Below are positions 23,852 through 33,800 of a DNA stretch of 43,150 nt, piece by piece. The DNA comes from JAISST01 sp050434145. Its GTDB lineage: Bacteria > Fusobacteriota > Fusobacteriia > Fusobacteriales > Fusobacteriaceae. How positions within the stretch are numbered: position 1 is the first letter of the stretch; each line of letters starts with the position of its first letter. The stretch lies in the NCBI RefSeq assembly GCF_050434145.1, contig NZ_JBNPVX010000024.1, positions 1 through 43,150 of the forward strand, in the 5' to 3' direction. Below the pieces are notes generated by a model. That model was given only the letters and a program-made list of their open reading frames with translations. It did no database searches and was not told where the DNA came from. The position numbers were made by a program, and so were the translations under genes.

Positions 23852-25435
23852 TTAATGAATATCTTGCTTTCGCTTTAACTGATATAAATTTACTAATTTA
23901 TTTTCATTCCTGAAAGTTTTTTTATCTAATACTTTATAATTATCAAATTTTTCTTTTTCATAAGTTCCTCTTGTTAATAATATGAATTCTCTTTCTTTAA
24001 TATTTTCATTAAAGTCACCTATTTTCTTTCCTATATACCAAGCATCTTCTACATAGAAATCATCTGAATAAACATTATAATTCCCAATGTATACTTTGGA
24101 TAATTTAAGCGGCTCATATTGGATGTTTTTTTGATTCTTCAATTTTTTATCTATCACCCAATTAAGTGAATTCATAGTAAGTATCATAACAATTCCACTA
24201 CCTATAATAGTACACTTTACTTTATTATTTTTATTACCTCTATACATGAATATATAAAAGGGTATAAATAGAATGGTTACAAATAATATGTATAAAACAG
24301 ATATATTTTTATTAATTATTTTTACTACAATAAGAAAAATTGGAGTTCCTAATGATATTATCCATATAAGAGAATTTTGTAACCTAACCAATATTTTATC
24401 TGAATCAAATAACTCCGAAAAAGATTTATTATAATAATATTCACAAATGGAACCAACTAACATACTTGAAGTGATGTATAAAGGTATTCCATATCTTTTC
24501 TTTTTCATCTTTATAACAGACAATAAGACTATTACCAATATATGCCATAAAAATACAAAGTTGAAGAATTTTTTATTTTTTATACGTTCACTACTCCAAC
24601 TCCTCTTAAGTACAACTAATGTAAAGAGTGTCCAAATACCAGTATATATAAAATAATCCCAATAAAAAAATAATCCTTTCACATGTCTTGATGACCAAGT
24701 ATTCTTTTCTTTTTCCATTACATTCAAAAATATTTCTTTATTATTAATTAACATATATATTGGCCATATTGATGCAAGTAATAACCCAATTAATACAGAA
24801 ATTAGTAACCATTGTTTATTTTCTTTTACATTTTCTAGTCCATAAATACATAGATATGCAATTATAAATGGAATAGTCAAACCATAAATCCCTACTGGTC
24901 CTTTGCTCAAAAGTGACAATGCTAATGATATCCCTGCAATAACAAAATATCTATTTTTCTTATGTTTTATTCCCAACATCCAGAATAAAATTACTCCCAA
25001 TGCAAACACATAAGTATACATATCCCAATTGTTTTCATTCCCAACTTTTATCAACATAAAAGTGGTCCCACTAATGAAAGCTGTAATAAAACCTTGAAAA
25101 TCGTTTTTAGTAACTGTTTTTACAAAATAATAAATAAAAAATACTAACATTACTGATATTATAGCCACTGGAATTCTTAATATATACTCATCTGTAACAT
25201 TCCCTGTTACTTTCATTATTCCAGCTGTAAGCCATGTAGGAAATGGTGGTTTTTCAAATCTCAATTTTCCATTCAGTGTTGTAATTAACCAATTTCCGTC
25301 TATTACCATCTCTCTAGCTGTGATAAAATTCCTCGCTTCCATAAGATCTGCATTTTTTATCCAAAGATTCGGAAAAAATGATATTATAGATAATAGCAAT
25401 AATACTATTGGATATATAATTTTTCCTTTACTCAC
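23852..25435 (-). CDS. ArnT-like GT39 membrane glycosyltransferase, GTG start
   Basis: 527 residues with about 11 to 13 membrane helices. The first periplasmic loop holds DLMEARNFITAREM and KLRFEKPPFPTW, matching the acid/Arg and KPPxxxW signatures of the ArnT/PMT (GT39/GT83) family; LSKGPVG follows further on. These enzymes take a sugar from a polyprenyl phosphate on the outer face of the inner membrane and add it to lipid A or another acceptor. The GTG start overlaps the LAB_N gene by 8 nt and has AAGGAG at 8 nt. Together with the GT2 enzyme, Ugd and epimerase it probably transfers galacturonate; acceptor is inference. Confidence 0.88.
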   Translation of the reverse strand: MSKGKIIYPIVLLLLSIISFFPNLWIKNADLMEARNFITAREMVIDGNWLITTLNGKLRFEKPPFPTWLTAGIMKVTGNVTDEYILRIPVAIISVMLVFFIYYFVKTVTKNDFQGFITAFISGTTFMLIKVGNENNWDMYTYVFALGVILFWMLGIKHKKNRYFVIAGISLALSLLSKGPVGIYGLTIPFIIAYLCIYGLENVKENKQWLLISVLIGLLLASIWPIYMLINNKEIFLNVMEKEKNTWSSRHVKGLFFYWDYFIYTGIWTLFTLVVLKRSWSSERIKNKKFFNFVFLWHILVIVLLSVIKMKKKRYGIPLYITSSMLVGSICEYYYNKSFSELFDSDKILVRLQNSLIWIISLGTPIFLIVVKIINKNISVLYILFVTILFIPFYIFMYRGNKNNKVKCTIIGSGIVMILTMNSLNWVIDKKLKNQKNIQYEPLKLSKVYIGNYNVYSDDFYVEDAWYIGKKIGDFNENIKEREFILLTRGTYEKEKFDNYKVLDKKTFRNENKLVNLYQLKRKQDIH

Positions 25436-25706
25436 TGACTTTTCTCCTTCTTTTTATAAGATAAATATTTCTTATATAAATAAAAGTATTCGGCCCTTGT
25501 CCCAAAATAAATACTGGATCTTTTCTATAGATAGCATAAATCAATAATAACAAGCTTCCACACAAGCTAAGTATCCAAAATGAAAATGGAATAGTGCTTT
25601 CTTTTGCTTTTTCTGAAGCTATCCATTGAACCAAAAAACGCATTGAAAACATAAATTGCCCTATCAATCCTATTAACATAAATTTATTCATATTTACTAA
25701 ATGCAC
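25428..25706 (-). CDS. Small LAB_N (LpxB N-terminal-like) membrane protein
   Basis: About 92 residues with three hydrophobic segments: MLIGLIGQFMFSMRFLVQW, then SFWILSLCGSLLLLIYAIY, and VFILGQGPNTFIYIRNIYLI, which is the full LAB_N domain (QWIASEKAKES, GQGPNTFIYIRN). The frame opens at 25742, inside the GT2 gene; a GTG at 25706, one base after the GT2 stop (TAATGTG) with AAAAGGTGG upstream, is the likely start and implies coupling. Proteins of this type are frequent partners of polyprenyl-phosphate glycosyltransferases in lipid A modification loci, and may help membrane binding or flipping of the lipid-linked sugar. Exact role is not established. Confidence 0.82.
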   Translation of the reverse strand: MHLVNMNKFMLIGLIGQFMFSMRFLVQWIASEKAKESTIPFSFWILSLCGSLLLLIYAIYRKDPVFILGQGPNTFIYIRNIYLIKRRRKVSE

Positions 25707-25707
25707 A

Positions 25708-26445
25708 TTAACCAGCCACCTTTTCATAACTTGATTTTTCATTTTCTATGAGTTCATAAGAAATAATTCTTTTTTTCATCCATCTCACAGCAAATGCATC
25801 TTTCAATCCTTTAAATAAACGGTTAAAAATTCCATATTTGGAATATCCATGCATCCGATCATAGTGCCTTACTGGTATTTCTATTACTTTAAATCCATTT
25901 ATCTTTGCCAATGTAGGCAGAAATCTATGCATTCCTTCATATAAATAAAAACTATTCACTACATTCCTTTTGAATACTTTCAAGGGGCACCCTGTATCTG
26001 TAATATTATCTCCAGTAATAATATTTCTCACTGTATTTCCTATTAATGAAGATATTTTTTTCTTGATTCCATCTTCTCTGGTAGCTCTCTTTCCATTAAC
26101 CATATCATATTCATTAAGATAAGGTATTAATTTATTAATATCTTCAGGATCAGTCTGTAGATCAGAATCCATCGTTACAACTATATCCCCAGTACACAGT
26201 TTGAATCCTGCACTTAATGCTGCAGTTTGTCCATTATTCTTTGTAAAATGATATGTTTTTATATGACCATTTTTACGTGATTCTTCATCCAATAATTGAC
26301 TGCTACCATCTGTACTTCCATCATCTATAAGAATGATTTCATAAGAATCAAAACCTTTTTGCAATGCTTCCTCTGTTTTATTTATAAATCTATTGATATT
26401 TTCTTTTTCATTAAAAACTGGTGCTATTACTGATATCCTAGCCAT
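25708..26445 (-). CDS. GT2 polyprenyl-phosphate glycosyltransferase (DPM1/ArnC/RgtE-like)
   Basis: 245 residues. GT2 signatures: IAPVFNEKENI, LIDDGSTDGS, TMDSDLQTDPEDI (metal-binding DxD) and HRFLPTLAKINGFKVIEIPV, then HYDRMHGYSKYG typical of DPM1-type enzymes. Unlike ArnC or GtrB it has no C-terminal membrane helices; the LAB_N protein encoded immediately after may supply the membrane part. It would move a sugar from a UDP-sugar to undecaprenyl phosphate; with ugd and the epimerase in the same gene line, UDP-galacturonate is the probable donor. First gene of the operon, whose promoter carries the box at 26476-26509. Confidence 0.9.
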   Translation of the reverse strand: MARISVIAPVFNEKENINRFINKTEEALQKGFDSYEIILIDDGSTDGSSQLLDEESRKNGHIKTYHFTKNNGQTAALSAGFKLCTGDIVVTMDSDLQTDPEDINKLIPYLNEYDMVNGKRATREDGIKKKISSLIGNTVRNIITGDNITDTGCPLKVFKRNVVNSFYLYEGMHRFLPTLAKINGFKVIEIPVRHYDRMHGYSKYGIFNRLFKGLKDAFAVRWMKKRIISYELIENEKSSYEKVAG

Positions 26446-26475
26446 TCTTCCTCCTTAATCTCTTTTACTTAACTA

Positions 26476-26509
26476 ATAATAAAATAGAAAAGTAAAAAGA
26501 AGGTAAAAA
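26476..26509 (-). promoter_or_regulatory. Promoter with direct-repeat box before the GT2/LAB_N/ArnT-like operon
   Basis: On the minus strand TTTTTACC (26502-26509) is followed 11 nt later by a second TTTTTAC, then TATTAT (26476-26481) as -10, exactly 20 nt after the ACC. Heptamers repeated at one helical turn, ending over the -35 region, are how OmpR-type regulators bind. Similar boxes with the same spacing stand before the response regulator and the second ArnT-like gene. Confidence 0.6.
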
Positions 26510-26528
26510 TCTGAAAAAAAATTTAAAA

Positions 26529-26571
26529 TTTACCTATTTTTAACTTTTATAAAGTAATATTGTGGTATAAT
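26529..26571 (+). promoter_or_regulatory. Promoter with the same box before the two-component system
   Basis: TTTACC (26529-26534), T-rich stretch with TTTTTAAC, then TAATAT (26555-26560) 20 nt after the ACC. A second, extended -10 (TGGTATAAT, ending 26571) follows and may give basal expression. It faces away from the neighbouring minus-strand box, so this gap is a divergent, possibly autoregulated control region. Confidence 0.55.
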
Positions 26572-26600
26572 TTATTATAATTTTCTATAAGGTGATAATC

Positions 26601-27290
26601 ATGAAAAAAATTCTAGTAATAGAGGATGATAAAAAAATACGAAGGCTTCTTCAATTAGAACTTGAACACGAAGGTTACTCTGTGGATTTTGCTGAAGACG
26701 GTGAAAGAGCCCTTGAAAAGTTTCAAAATAATTTTTACAATATAATACTTCTTGATCTCATGATTCCAAAATTTTCTGGAGAAGAAGTATGCAAAAAAAT
26801 AAGAGAAAATTCTGAAGTGCCTATCATAGTCATCACAGCAAAAGACCAGACATTAAGTAAAATACAATTATTAGATATGGGAGCTGATGATTATCTTACT
26901 AAACCATTTGAAATGGGAGAATTATTTGCTAGAATTCGTGTATTGTTCAGAAATAAAAGTGATTTTATTAACAAAGATTTTTTATCATATGAAAATCTTA
27001 AGCTTGATAAAAAAAGAAAAATTCTATTCAGAGAAAATGAAGAAATTACACTTACAAAGACAGAATATAATCTTATGGAGTATTTTATTATTAACAAAGA
27101 AATAGTCAGCTCACGTGAAAAAATATTAAATGAAATTTGGGGATATGACTATGATGGAGAAGACAAAATCGTTGATGTATACATTAATGCATTGAGAAAA
27201 AAAATAGATAACAGTGAAAGTAAGTATATACATACTTTGAGAGGATTTGGATATGTCCTAAAATATGAAACAAAAGAGGTAAAAAAATGA
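26601..27290 (+). CDS. OmpR/PmrA-type response regulator
   Basis: 229 residues from the ATG at 26601 (AAGGTG 6 nt upstream; a GTG at 26592 is part of that site). Receiver domain: acidic pair EDD at 8-10, phospho-acceptor Asp52 in LLDLMIP, conserved TAKD and the Lys in YLTKPFEMGEL. The winged-helix output domain ends with KIVDVYINALRKKIDNSESKYIHTLRGFGYVL. It overlaps the kinase gene by 4 nt (ATGA). Its position between two ArnT-like units, and shared promoter boxes, suggest it activates them, as PmrA does for arn genes in enterobacteria. Confidence 0.93.
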   Translation: MKKILVIEDDKKIRRLLQLELEHEGYSVDFAEDGERALEKFQNNFYNIILLDLMIPKFSGEEVCKKIRENSEVPIIVITAKDQTLSKIQLLDMGADDYLTKPFEMGELFARIRVLFRNKSDFINKDFLSYENLKLDKKRKILFRENEEITLTKTEYNLMEYFIINKEIVSSREKILNEIWGYDYDGEDKIVDVYINALRKKIDNSESKYIHTLRGFGYVLKYETKEVKK

Positions 27291-28639
27291 AAAACCTCTC
27301 CAATGAATTACAAAAAAGCTATAGTATTATAATCATTATTTTCTTTTTTTCCTTTATTGGATTATTATATATTTTTGGTAATTATATTATTGATACATCA
27401 AAAGCTGATATCCGAACTGTAGAGTCTTTTATTAATTATGAACTAAATGAATTACATGATGAAGTAAGTGAGGCTTTATCTGTGGAAAATTTTCTAAAAG
27501 GTGCTCTAGAAGAGTGCCCACATGTGCCTGATTTGCACGTAATATTTCAATACAAAGATAAAGTATTTGCTACTAATGATAATTTTCCCAAAAATTTGAA
27601 ATTAGAAACTACCGATAATAACATTTACAAATTAGGATTTTATGACTATTATTATATCAACAGAATTGTAAATATTAATGGTATTGACCCAATCGAAGTC
27701 ATTATTATCAAAAATTTAAAAGAAGATAAAAAAATATTTACTAAGACCACTGCCATAGCCTGTATCTGGATAGTAGCTACAATTTTAATTAGCATTATTA
27801 TTTCAAAAAAATCTTATAGTAGATTTGTGAAACCACTGAAAAACATCCAAGAAATAACAAATGAAATTAATCTTGATTCTCTAAATAATGATATTAATTA
27901 TTACAATGAGTTTTATGAATTTACACAAATTATTCTAGCATATAAAAATATGTTAAAGAGACTTAAAGAACAAACTAACGCACAAATAGATTTTGTAAAT
28001 AATGCATCACACGAATTGAAAACTCCTATATTTATAATTGGTGGATATATCGACCTTGTTAATCGTTGGGGTTTTAAAGATGAAACAATTGTAAAAGAAG
28101 CCCTCACTTCGATAAAAGAAGAAAATGCTAACATGGGAATTCTTGTAAATAAATTACTGTTTTTGGCAAAAGATACTAGCAATATTATAGAAATTAAAGA
28201 AATCAATTTATCATTAATTATCAAAGAAATTCTTAATAATCTTAAAATAATTTATCCAGATCAATCAATTAATTTTCTGGAAAAATCAGTTTCAATCAAA
28301 TCTGACTATGCATTAGTAAAACAATTATTCATAAATCTTATTGATAATGCTATCAAATATGGAAATAGTTTCCCTATTGATATTAATATTACCATTGAGC
28401 AACATGTTACGGTTACTATAGAAGATAAAGGTATTGGAATTTTAGATAAAGATTTAAACCATATATTTGATAAATTTTATAGAGTAGACAAAAGTAGAGA
28501 TAGGACTGATAAAAATCATGGTCTAGGATTATCAATAGTCAAAAAAATTATTGATATATTGAAAGGAGATTTAGAAATAAAAAGTCAAATAGGAAAAGGT
28601 ACCATAGTAATAATTACACTTCCTTTTTCAATAGAATAA
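27287..28639 (+). CDS. Sensor histidine kinase
   Basis: 450 residues. Membrane helices at about 12-32 and 153-173 enclose a 120-residue extracytoplasmic sensor domain with a short acidic stretch (about 54-77) and two Cys/His (LEECPHVPDLH at 74-84), which might bind a cation or peptide. Then come the phospho-accepting His242 in NASHELKTP, the N box NLIDNAIKYG, DKGIGI, FDKFYRVD and GLGLSIVKKI. It partners the response regulator just upstream. Its signal is unknown; cationic peptides, metals or acid are the usual cues for PmrB/PhoQ-like kinases near lipid A genes, which here is only inference. Confidence 0.92.
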   Translation: MKNLSNELQKSYSIIIIIFFFSFIGLLYIFGNYIIDTSKADIRTVESFINYELNELHDEVSEALSVENFLKGALEECPHVPDLHVIFQYKDKVFATNDNFPKNLKLETTDNNIYKLGFYDYYYINRIVNINGIDPIEVIIIKNLKEDKKIFTKTTAIACIWIVATILISIIISKKSYSRFVKPLKNIQEITNEINLDSLNNDINYYNEFYEFTQIILAYKNMLKRLKEQTNAQIDFVNNASHELKTPIFIIGGYIDLVNRWGFKDETIVKEALTSIKEENANMGILVNKLLFLAKDTSNIIEIKEINLSLIIKEILNNLKIIYPDQSINFLEKSVSIKSDYALVKQLFINLIDNAIKYGNSFPIDINITIEQHVTVTIEDKGIGILDKDLNHIFDKFYRVDKSRDRTDKNHGLGLSIVKKIIDILKGDLEIKSQIGKGTIVIITLPFSIE

Positions 28640-28646
28640 TTTTTTG

Positions 28647-28687
28647 AAGTTCACCACAAATATTTGTTTAATATTTGTGGTGAACTT
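28647..28687. terminator. 18-bp stem terminator after the two-component system
   Basis: Arms 28647-28664 and 28670-28687 pair perfectly around a 5-nt loop, followed by a T run. Very strong; it isolates the two-component system from the next gene. Confidence 0.92.
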
Positions 28688-28714
28688 TTTATATGATCAA
28701 AATTTCTTTTTTAT

Positions 28715-28748
28715 TTTTTACCTTTTTTTAATTTTCATATGAGATACT
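28715..28748 (+). promoter_or_regulatory. Promoter with the same box before the second ArnT-like gene
   Basis: TTTTTACC (28715-28722), a T-rich stretch with TTTTTTTAATTTTC, then GATACT (28743-28748) as -10, 20 nt after the ACC. It is close in sequence to the box at 26476-26509 and lies 134 bp before the gene, just after the terminator. Confidence 0.55.
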
Positions 28749-28881
28749 AAGAAAAAATCTATTAAATTTCTCAAAGGTTTTTTAGTGAACTTATGAAATT
28801 ACTTTTCACATGATCAAAAAAAACAATAATCAGTTAAAAAGTAAATTTTAAATCTGAGAAAATAGCATTTTAGGAGGTAAT

Positions 28882-30345
28882 ATGTTAAAAATTTCCAAAA
28901 AAAATCCTTATATAATAATAACTCTCATATATCTAATAATCTTTGTCCCTATTATTTTTATCAGATATCCCGATATAAGAAATGAATTGAAATATTTCAT
29001 TGTTATTGATGAAATGATCAATTCAAAAAATTATTTTATTTTAACATATTTTTCTGAATTATATCCAGATAAACCACCACTATATTTTTGGTTGTTATTA
29101 ATTTTGAAAAAATATACTCCTAATTTATTTTTTCCATTATCTATACTATTAGGTAGTTTACTGCCATCTTTTGGAATTTCTATTTTAGTATTCAAATTAG
29201 TTAAAAAAATCAAAAACAGTAATTTTGCTCTTCTTTCTTCAATAATGCTCACTACGACTCCATTTTTCATGGGAGTATCTAGTTTTCTTAGAATGGATAT
29301 GTTAATGTCGTTTTTTATTTCGCTGTCATTATATTTATTTTTTTCATTATATTTATCAAAAGAAATTAAAAAAATCAATTTAATATTTTTATATATAAGC
29401 ATTATCTTAGGAATATTAACTAAAGGTGGAGCTGGATTTGCTATACCAATTATAACTATTTTTTCTTTTTTATTTTTAGAAAAGAATCTAAAATTTTTAA
29501 GTAAAATTCACATTTTTAAAGGCATCTTATCAATTATCATCATTTTATCTGTTTGGTTTTTTATTATATATAATAAACCAGAAGGAAAAAATTATATTTC
29601 ACTTATGCTAAATCAAGAAACCATTGGAAGGATATCAAATGCCAAAGCACACTCAAGACCATTTTATTTCTATATAAAAAAAATTCCACTAATCTTATTT
29701 CCATATGGAATCATATTAATAGGAGCTTTCATCAGTTATATCAAAAACTTTAAAAATATTTTTTTTCTTTCATTAATAGAAAAGATAGGAATATCATGGG
29801 GAATTGCTCCATTAATATTCTTTTCTCTTCTCGATGGAAAATTAGATATATATCTAATACCACTATATCCAGGTTTTATTATTATAACACTATCTTTTTT
29901 ATATATCAGCAAAAACACAAAGATTAAATCTATGACTATAAAAATATCAAAAATAATTACATTTATTCCTATTTTATTTGAAAAAATTTTTAATAAAAAA
30001 AGTAAAATAAAACATTTGATTCTATCTAGTTTTATCATTTATTTAGCATTTCCTTTGGCAATAAATAAATATAATGATAAGTTTACTCTTAATAATTTAT
30101 ATACTATTATTAAATATGACTCAAATAGTCAAATTTTTTCATATAAATTTAATGATTTTATCAATATGAAAACTAATATAAAAAAAGAAATAACTTCTTT
30201 ATCTAATGAAATAGAATTGAATACTATTAATAACTCAAAAAAATCGCTAATTATATGTAAAAATAAATATGCAAATGAAATTAGCCAATTTGAAAATTTT
30301 ACATTAATATATAAAAATAAATCTTATTCATTATTTTCCAATTAA
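28882..30345 (+). CDS. Second ArnT-like GT39 membrane glycosyltransferase
   Basis: 487 residues, about 10 to 12 membrane helices with a lysine-rich, less conserved C-terminal region. The first loop shows RNELKYFIVIDEMI and LYPDKPPLYFWLL, again the ArnT family pattern; TKGGAGFAIP and SFFISLSLYLFFSL lie in the helical bundle. It is transcribed alone between two strong terminators. It differs clearly from the ArnT-like protein at 23852-25435, so it may act on another acceptor site or sugar position, comparable to the multiple RgtA-D transferases of Rhizobium. AGGAGG lies 4 nt before the ATG. Confidence 0.87.
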   Translation: MLKISKKNPYIIITLIYLIIFVPIIFIRYPDIRNELKYFIVIDEMINSKNYFILTYFSELYPDKPPLYFWLLLILKKYTPNLFFPLSILLGSLLPSFGISILVFKLVKKIKNSNFALLSSIMLTTTPFFMGVSSFLRMDMLMSFFISLSLYLFFSLYLSKEIKKINLIFLYISIILGILTKGGAGFAIPIITIFSFLFLEKNLKFLSKIHIFKGILSIIIILSVWFFIIYNKPEGKNYISLMLNQETIGRISNAKAHSRPFYFYIKKIPLILFPYGIILIGAFISYIKNFKNIFFLSLIEKIGISWGIAPLIFFSLLDGKLDIYLIPLYPGFIIITLSFLYISKNTKIKSMTIKISKIITFIPILFEKIFNKKSKIKHLILSSFIIYLAFPLAINKYNDKFTLNNLYTIIKYDSNSQIFSYKFNDFINMKTNIKKEITSLSNEIELNTINNSKKSLIICKNKYANEISQFENFTLIYKNKSYSLFSN

Positions 30346-30429
30346 AATAATTTATTATCTTATTAAGAAAATTAATGTGCTTAATTAATTGCATACCAAA
30401 AACATTTTCTATAATAAAAATATTAAATT

Positions 30430-30467
30430 ACCTCAAATGGTTTTCAACACATTTGAGGTATATTTTT
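30430..30467 (+). terminator. Terminator after the second ArnT-like gene
   Basis: ACCTCAAATG (30430-30439) pairs perfectly with CATTTGAGGT (30450-30459) and is followed by a T run to about 30469. Confidence 0.88.
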
Positions 30468-30479
30468 TTATAGGACATT

Positions 30480-30518
30480 TTGAGGACAAAAAACTGTGGT
30501 ATTATAATAATATCACAG
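30480..30518 (+). promoter_or_regulatory. Promoter with 25-bp palindromic operator, upstream of the RND gene
   Basis: TTGAGG (30480-30485), 17-nt spacer, consensus TATAAT (30503-30508). A near-perfect palindrome with 12-bp arms (30494-30518; CTGTGGTATTAT against ATAATATCACAG, one mismatch) covers the -10, as TetR- or MarR-type operators often do. The remaining 310 bp up to the RND start (within the 487-bp gap 30346-30832) is extremely AT-rich and holds no gene that I can support. Confidence 0.6.
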
Positions 30519-30832
30519 AAGAAATTCTGCTATTTTAATGTGTTAGAAATATAAAAGATATTTATTTTAAGATGAATCATTCAGAGAATAATTAACTTCT
30601 ATATATTAAATTCAAACAGATTAATAGTAAATTATTTAAATAAAATATTTATTAAAAACTTGTAAAATAAAATAATTTTGTTGTTATAAAATTAACTTAG
30701 TATGATAAAATAATAATAAAAATAAATTGATATTATAGTAATAAATTTTAATACTCTATTATAATTAAATTAGTTTAAAACTTATATAAAACAATATTAT
30801 AATATATTTATTATAATTATAGGAGTTGTAAA

Positions 30833-33800
30833 ATGACACTAGCAGGTTTATCTATAAAGAGACCAATCGCAACAGCAATGGTTATGATTTCAATGATTTT
30901 TATCGGAATTTTAGCAATTCGGGCGATGAAAAGTGAACTCATGCCAAGTCGAGAAATACCTGTAGTTTCTATATACACAACATGGACAGGTGCCAATCCA
31001 GCTGATGTAGAAACACAAATAACAAAAAAAATAGAAGAGATACTTCCCAATGTAGAAGGAATTGATAGAATAAGCACCACTTCTGTCTATGGACGGTCAA
31101 CAGTAGTAGTTAGATTTGCTTTTGGTGTAGACGTAAACACAAAAGTCACAGATATTCAGAGAGAAGTATCCAGAATAGCAAATAGATTGCCAGATGATGC
31201 AGGCACTCCAATAGCAAGAAGAGCGCGTGGGAGTTCTGGTGGTGCAGCAATGACAGTTATATTTTCTGGTGAAAATAAGAGTGAATTAAATACTTTTTTG
31301 GAACAATATTTGAAACCACGATTAGAAAGGTTAGATGGAATAGGAGAAGTTAACATCTATGGTTCACCTACAAAACAAATACAAATACAAGTAGATACAG
31401 ATAAACTGGCAGCCTATAATTTATCCCCAATGGAATTATATAGTATCATAAATGGAGCAACTACAACTCTTCCACTTGGTACCATAGAAACAGGGACAAA
31501 ACAATTCACCACAAGATATATGGGTGAGGCTGATGGTTTAACAGATCTGGAAAATATTGTAATTAATAGCAACGGAAATATATTAACACTAAAAGAAATT
31601 GCAGATGTAGTATATACCACTGAAGACGTAACAACAAAAGGATTTTTAAATGGTGAAGAGTCAATAGTAGTACAAATAACAAAGTCAAAAGATGGAAGCA
31701 CGATTGACCTTAATAATGGAGCTAAAAAAGCTCTTAAATCATTACAGACAGTTTTACCTGCTGGTGCAAATTATATGATTTTTAATGATGCTTCCAAAGA
31801 TATAGAACAAGCAATATTTAATGTAAGTTCATCTGCAATCCAAGGTCTTATTTTGGCTACTATTATTATGTTTATTTTCTTAAAAAATATTCGAGCCACA
31901 TTGATAGCTTCATCATCATTACCAATAGCAATTATTTTTACTTTTTCTTTTCTATCATTATCTGGAACTTCACTCAACCTGATATCTCTTATGGGGCTAT
32001 CCATTGGAGTTGGAATGCTTACAGATAACTCTGTAATGGTAATAGATAATATATATCGACATATGGCCGAACTCAAATCTCCAGTAAGAGAAGCTGCTGA
32101 GTTTGGTACATCAGAAGTAACATCATCAATAATAGCTTCTTCTCTTACGACAATAATAGTATTTGTACCAATATTATTTATCCCAGGGATGGCTAAAGAA
32201 ACATTTAAAGACTTGGCATATTCAGTAATTTTTTCTAATATTGCAGCTCTAATAGTTTCCATTACTTTGATACCAATGCTTTCTAGTAAAATACTAACAA
32301 ATAAAATGAAACTTGATAAAGAAGGAAAGTTATTCCCAAAAGTAAGAACATTTTATCTCAAAATATTAGAAACTTCTCTAAAAAAAAGAGCAATTCCTAT
32401 TATCATAACTATTATTGTAGCTGCTTATGCTGTCATTGGACCAGCTAGTTCTTTTAAAATGGTCTTTATGGCCGAACAAGACAATGGTAAATATTCTGTC
32501 ATTGCAGATATTGGTAAAGGAATAGATGTAAAAAAATCTGAAGAGATTTTACGCTTAATGGAAGAAAAAATAAAAGAAAACGAATTTACAGAATCATATA
32601 CAGCTTTTATCGCTAATAGTGAAAGAATTTCTTTTAATATAAATATAGGAAAAAAAGATACAAGAAAAAAAAGTGTATTTGAAATAATAAATAATATGAG
32701 AATAGAATTAGAAGCTATTCCAGGATTGAGATTATTTTTAAATAATGAACATCTTACTGGTGGAAATCCACAAAGAGAAGTAGAGATGATTATAATGGGC
32801 CCTGATATAGACGAACTAAATGATATTGGAAAAAGATTTCTAGAAACTATCTCAGGATCATCTGGTGTAGTAGATGTAAGATCATCTCTAGATCCAGGTG
32901 CAACAGAAGCTCGGGTAGTGTTAAACAAAAAAAAGATAAAAAGTTATGGTATAAACTCTTCATTAATTGTACAGCATCTTAACTACTATTTGCTAGGTGG
33001 TGACAGAGGAAATACTGTTACAGTAAAAACTGGATTAGAGGAAGTAGATGTTTTAGTCAGATTAGCAAAAAGTAATAGAAATGATCTTAGTAAAGTAAGA
33101 AATCTAAATATAAAAATTGCTGATGGAAAGTTTATTAAACTTTCTGAAGTAGCTGATGTTATCATGGCAGAAGGAATTGCACAGATAACAAAAACAGACA
33201 GAATCTATAGTATTACTATTGGAGCCAATGATGGTGGAATAGGAACAGCTGCTCTAAGAAAATTATTTAGTAATACTTATAAAGATATGAAATTACCTAA
33301 TTCTATTTCATTTCGCTGGGGTGGAAATGCTGAAAACTTTGGAAATACATTATCACAATTATCTAGTGGTTTGCTAATTTCATTATTTTTGATATATGCA
33401 TTACTTGCAGCCCAATTTGAAAGTCTTACACTTCCTATAATAATAATTGGGTCTATTCCCTTGGCAGTAATAGGAGCTATACTAGGGTTATATATTACAA
33501 AGCAAACTGTGGACATGATGGCTATGATTGGTATTATAATGCTAGCTGGGATAGTAGTCAATAATGCTATTGTTTTGATTGATTTCATTATGATGGCTAA
33601 AGAACGCGGACTAGATAGAAAAGAAGCTATATTAGAAACTGGCAAAATAAGATTGAGGCCAATACTAATGACTACAATGACTACAGTATTTGGTATGATA
33701 CCTCTTTCATTGGGAATAGGTGAAGGTTCAGAAACATATAGAGGAATGGCTATTGCAGTAATTTTTGGACTTACAGTATCGACATTACTTACATTAGTGC

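Noticed and set aside
31771..32928. Minus-strand frames of 163 and 167 codons inside the RND gene.
   Set aside because: They lie wholly within a well-conserved transporter gene and show no coding features of their own.
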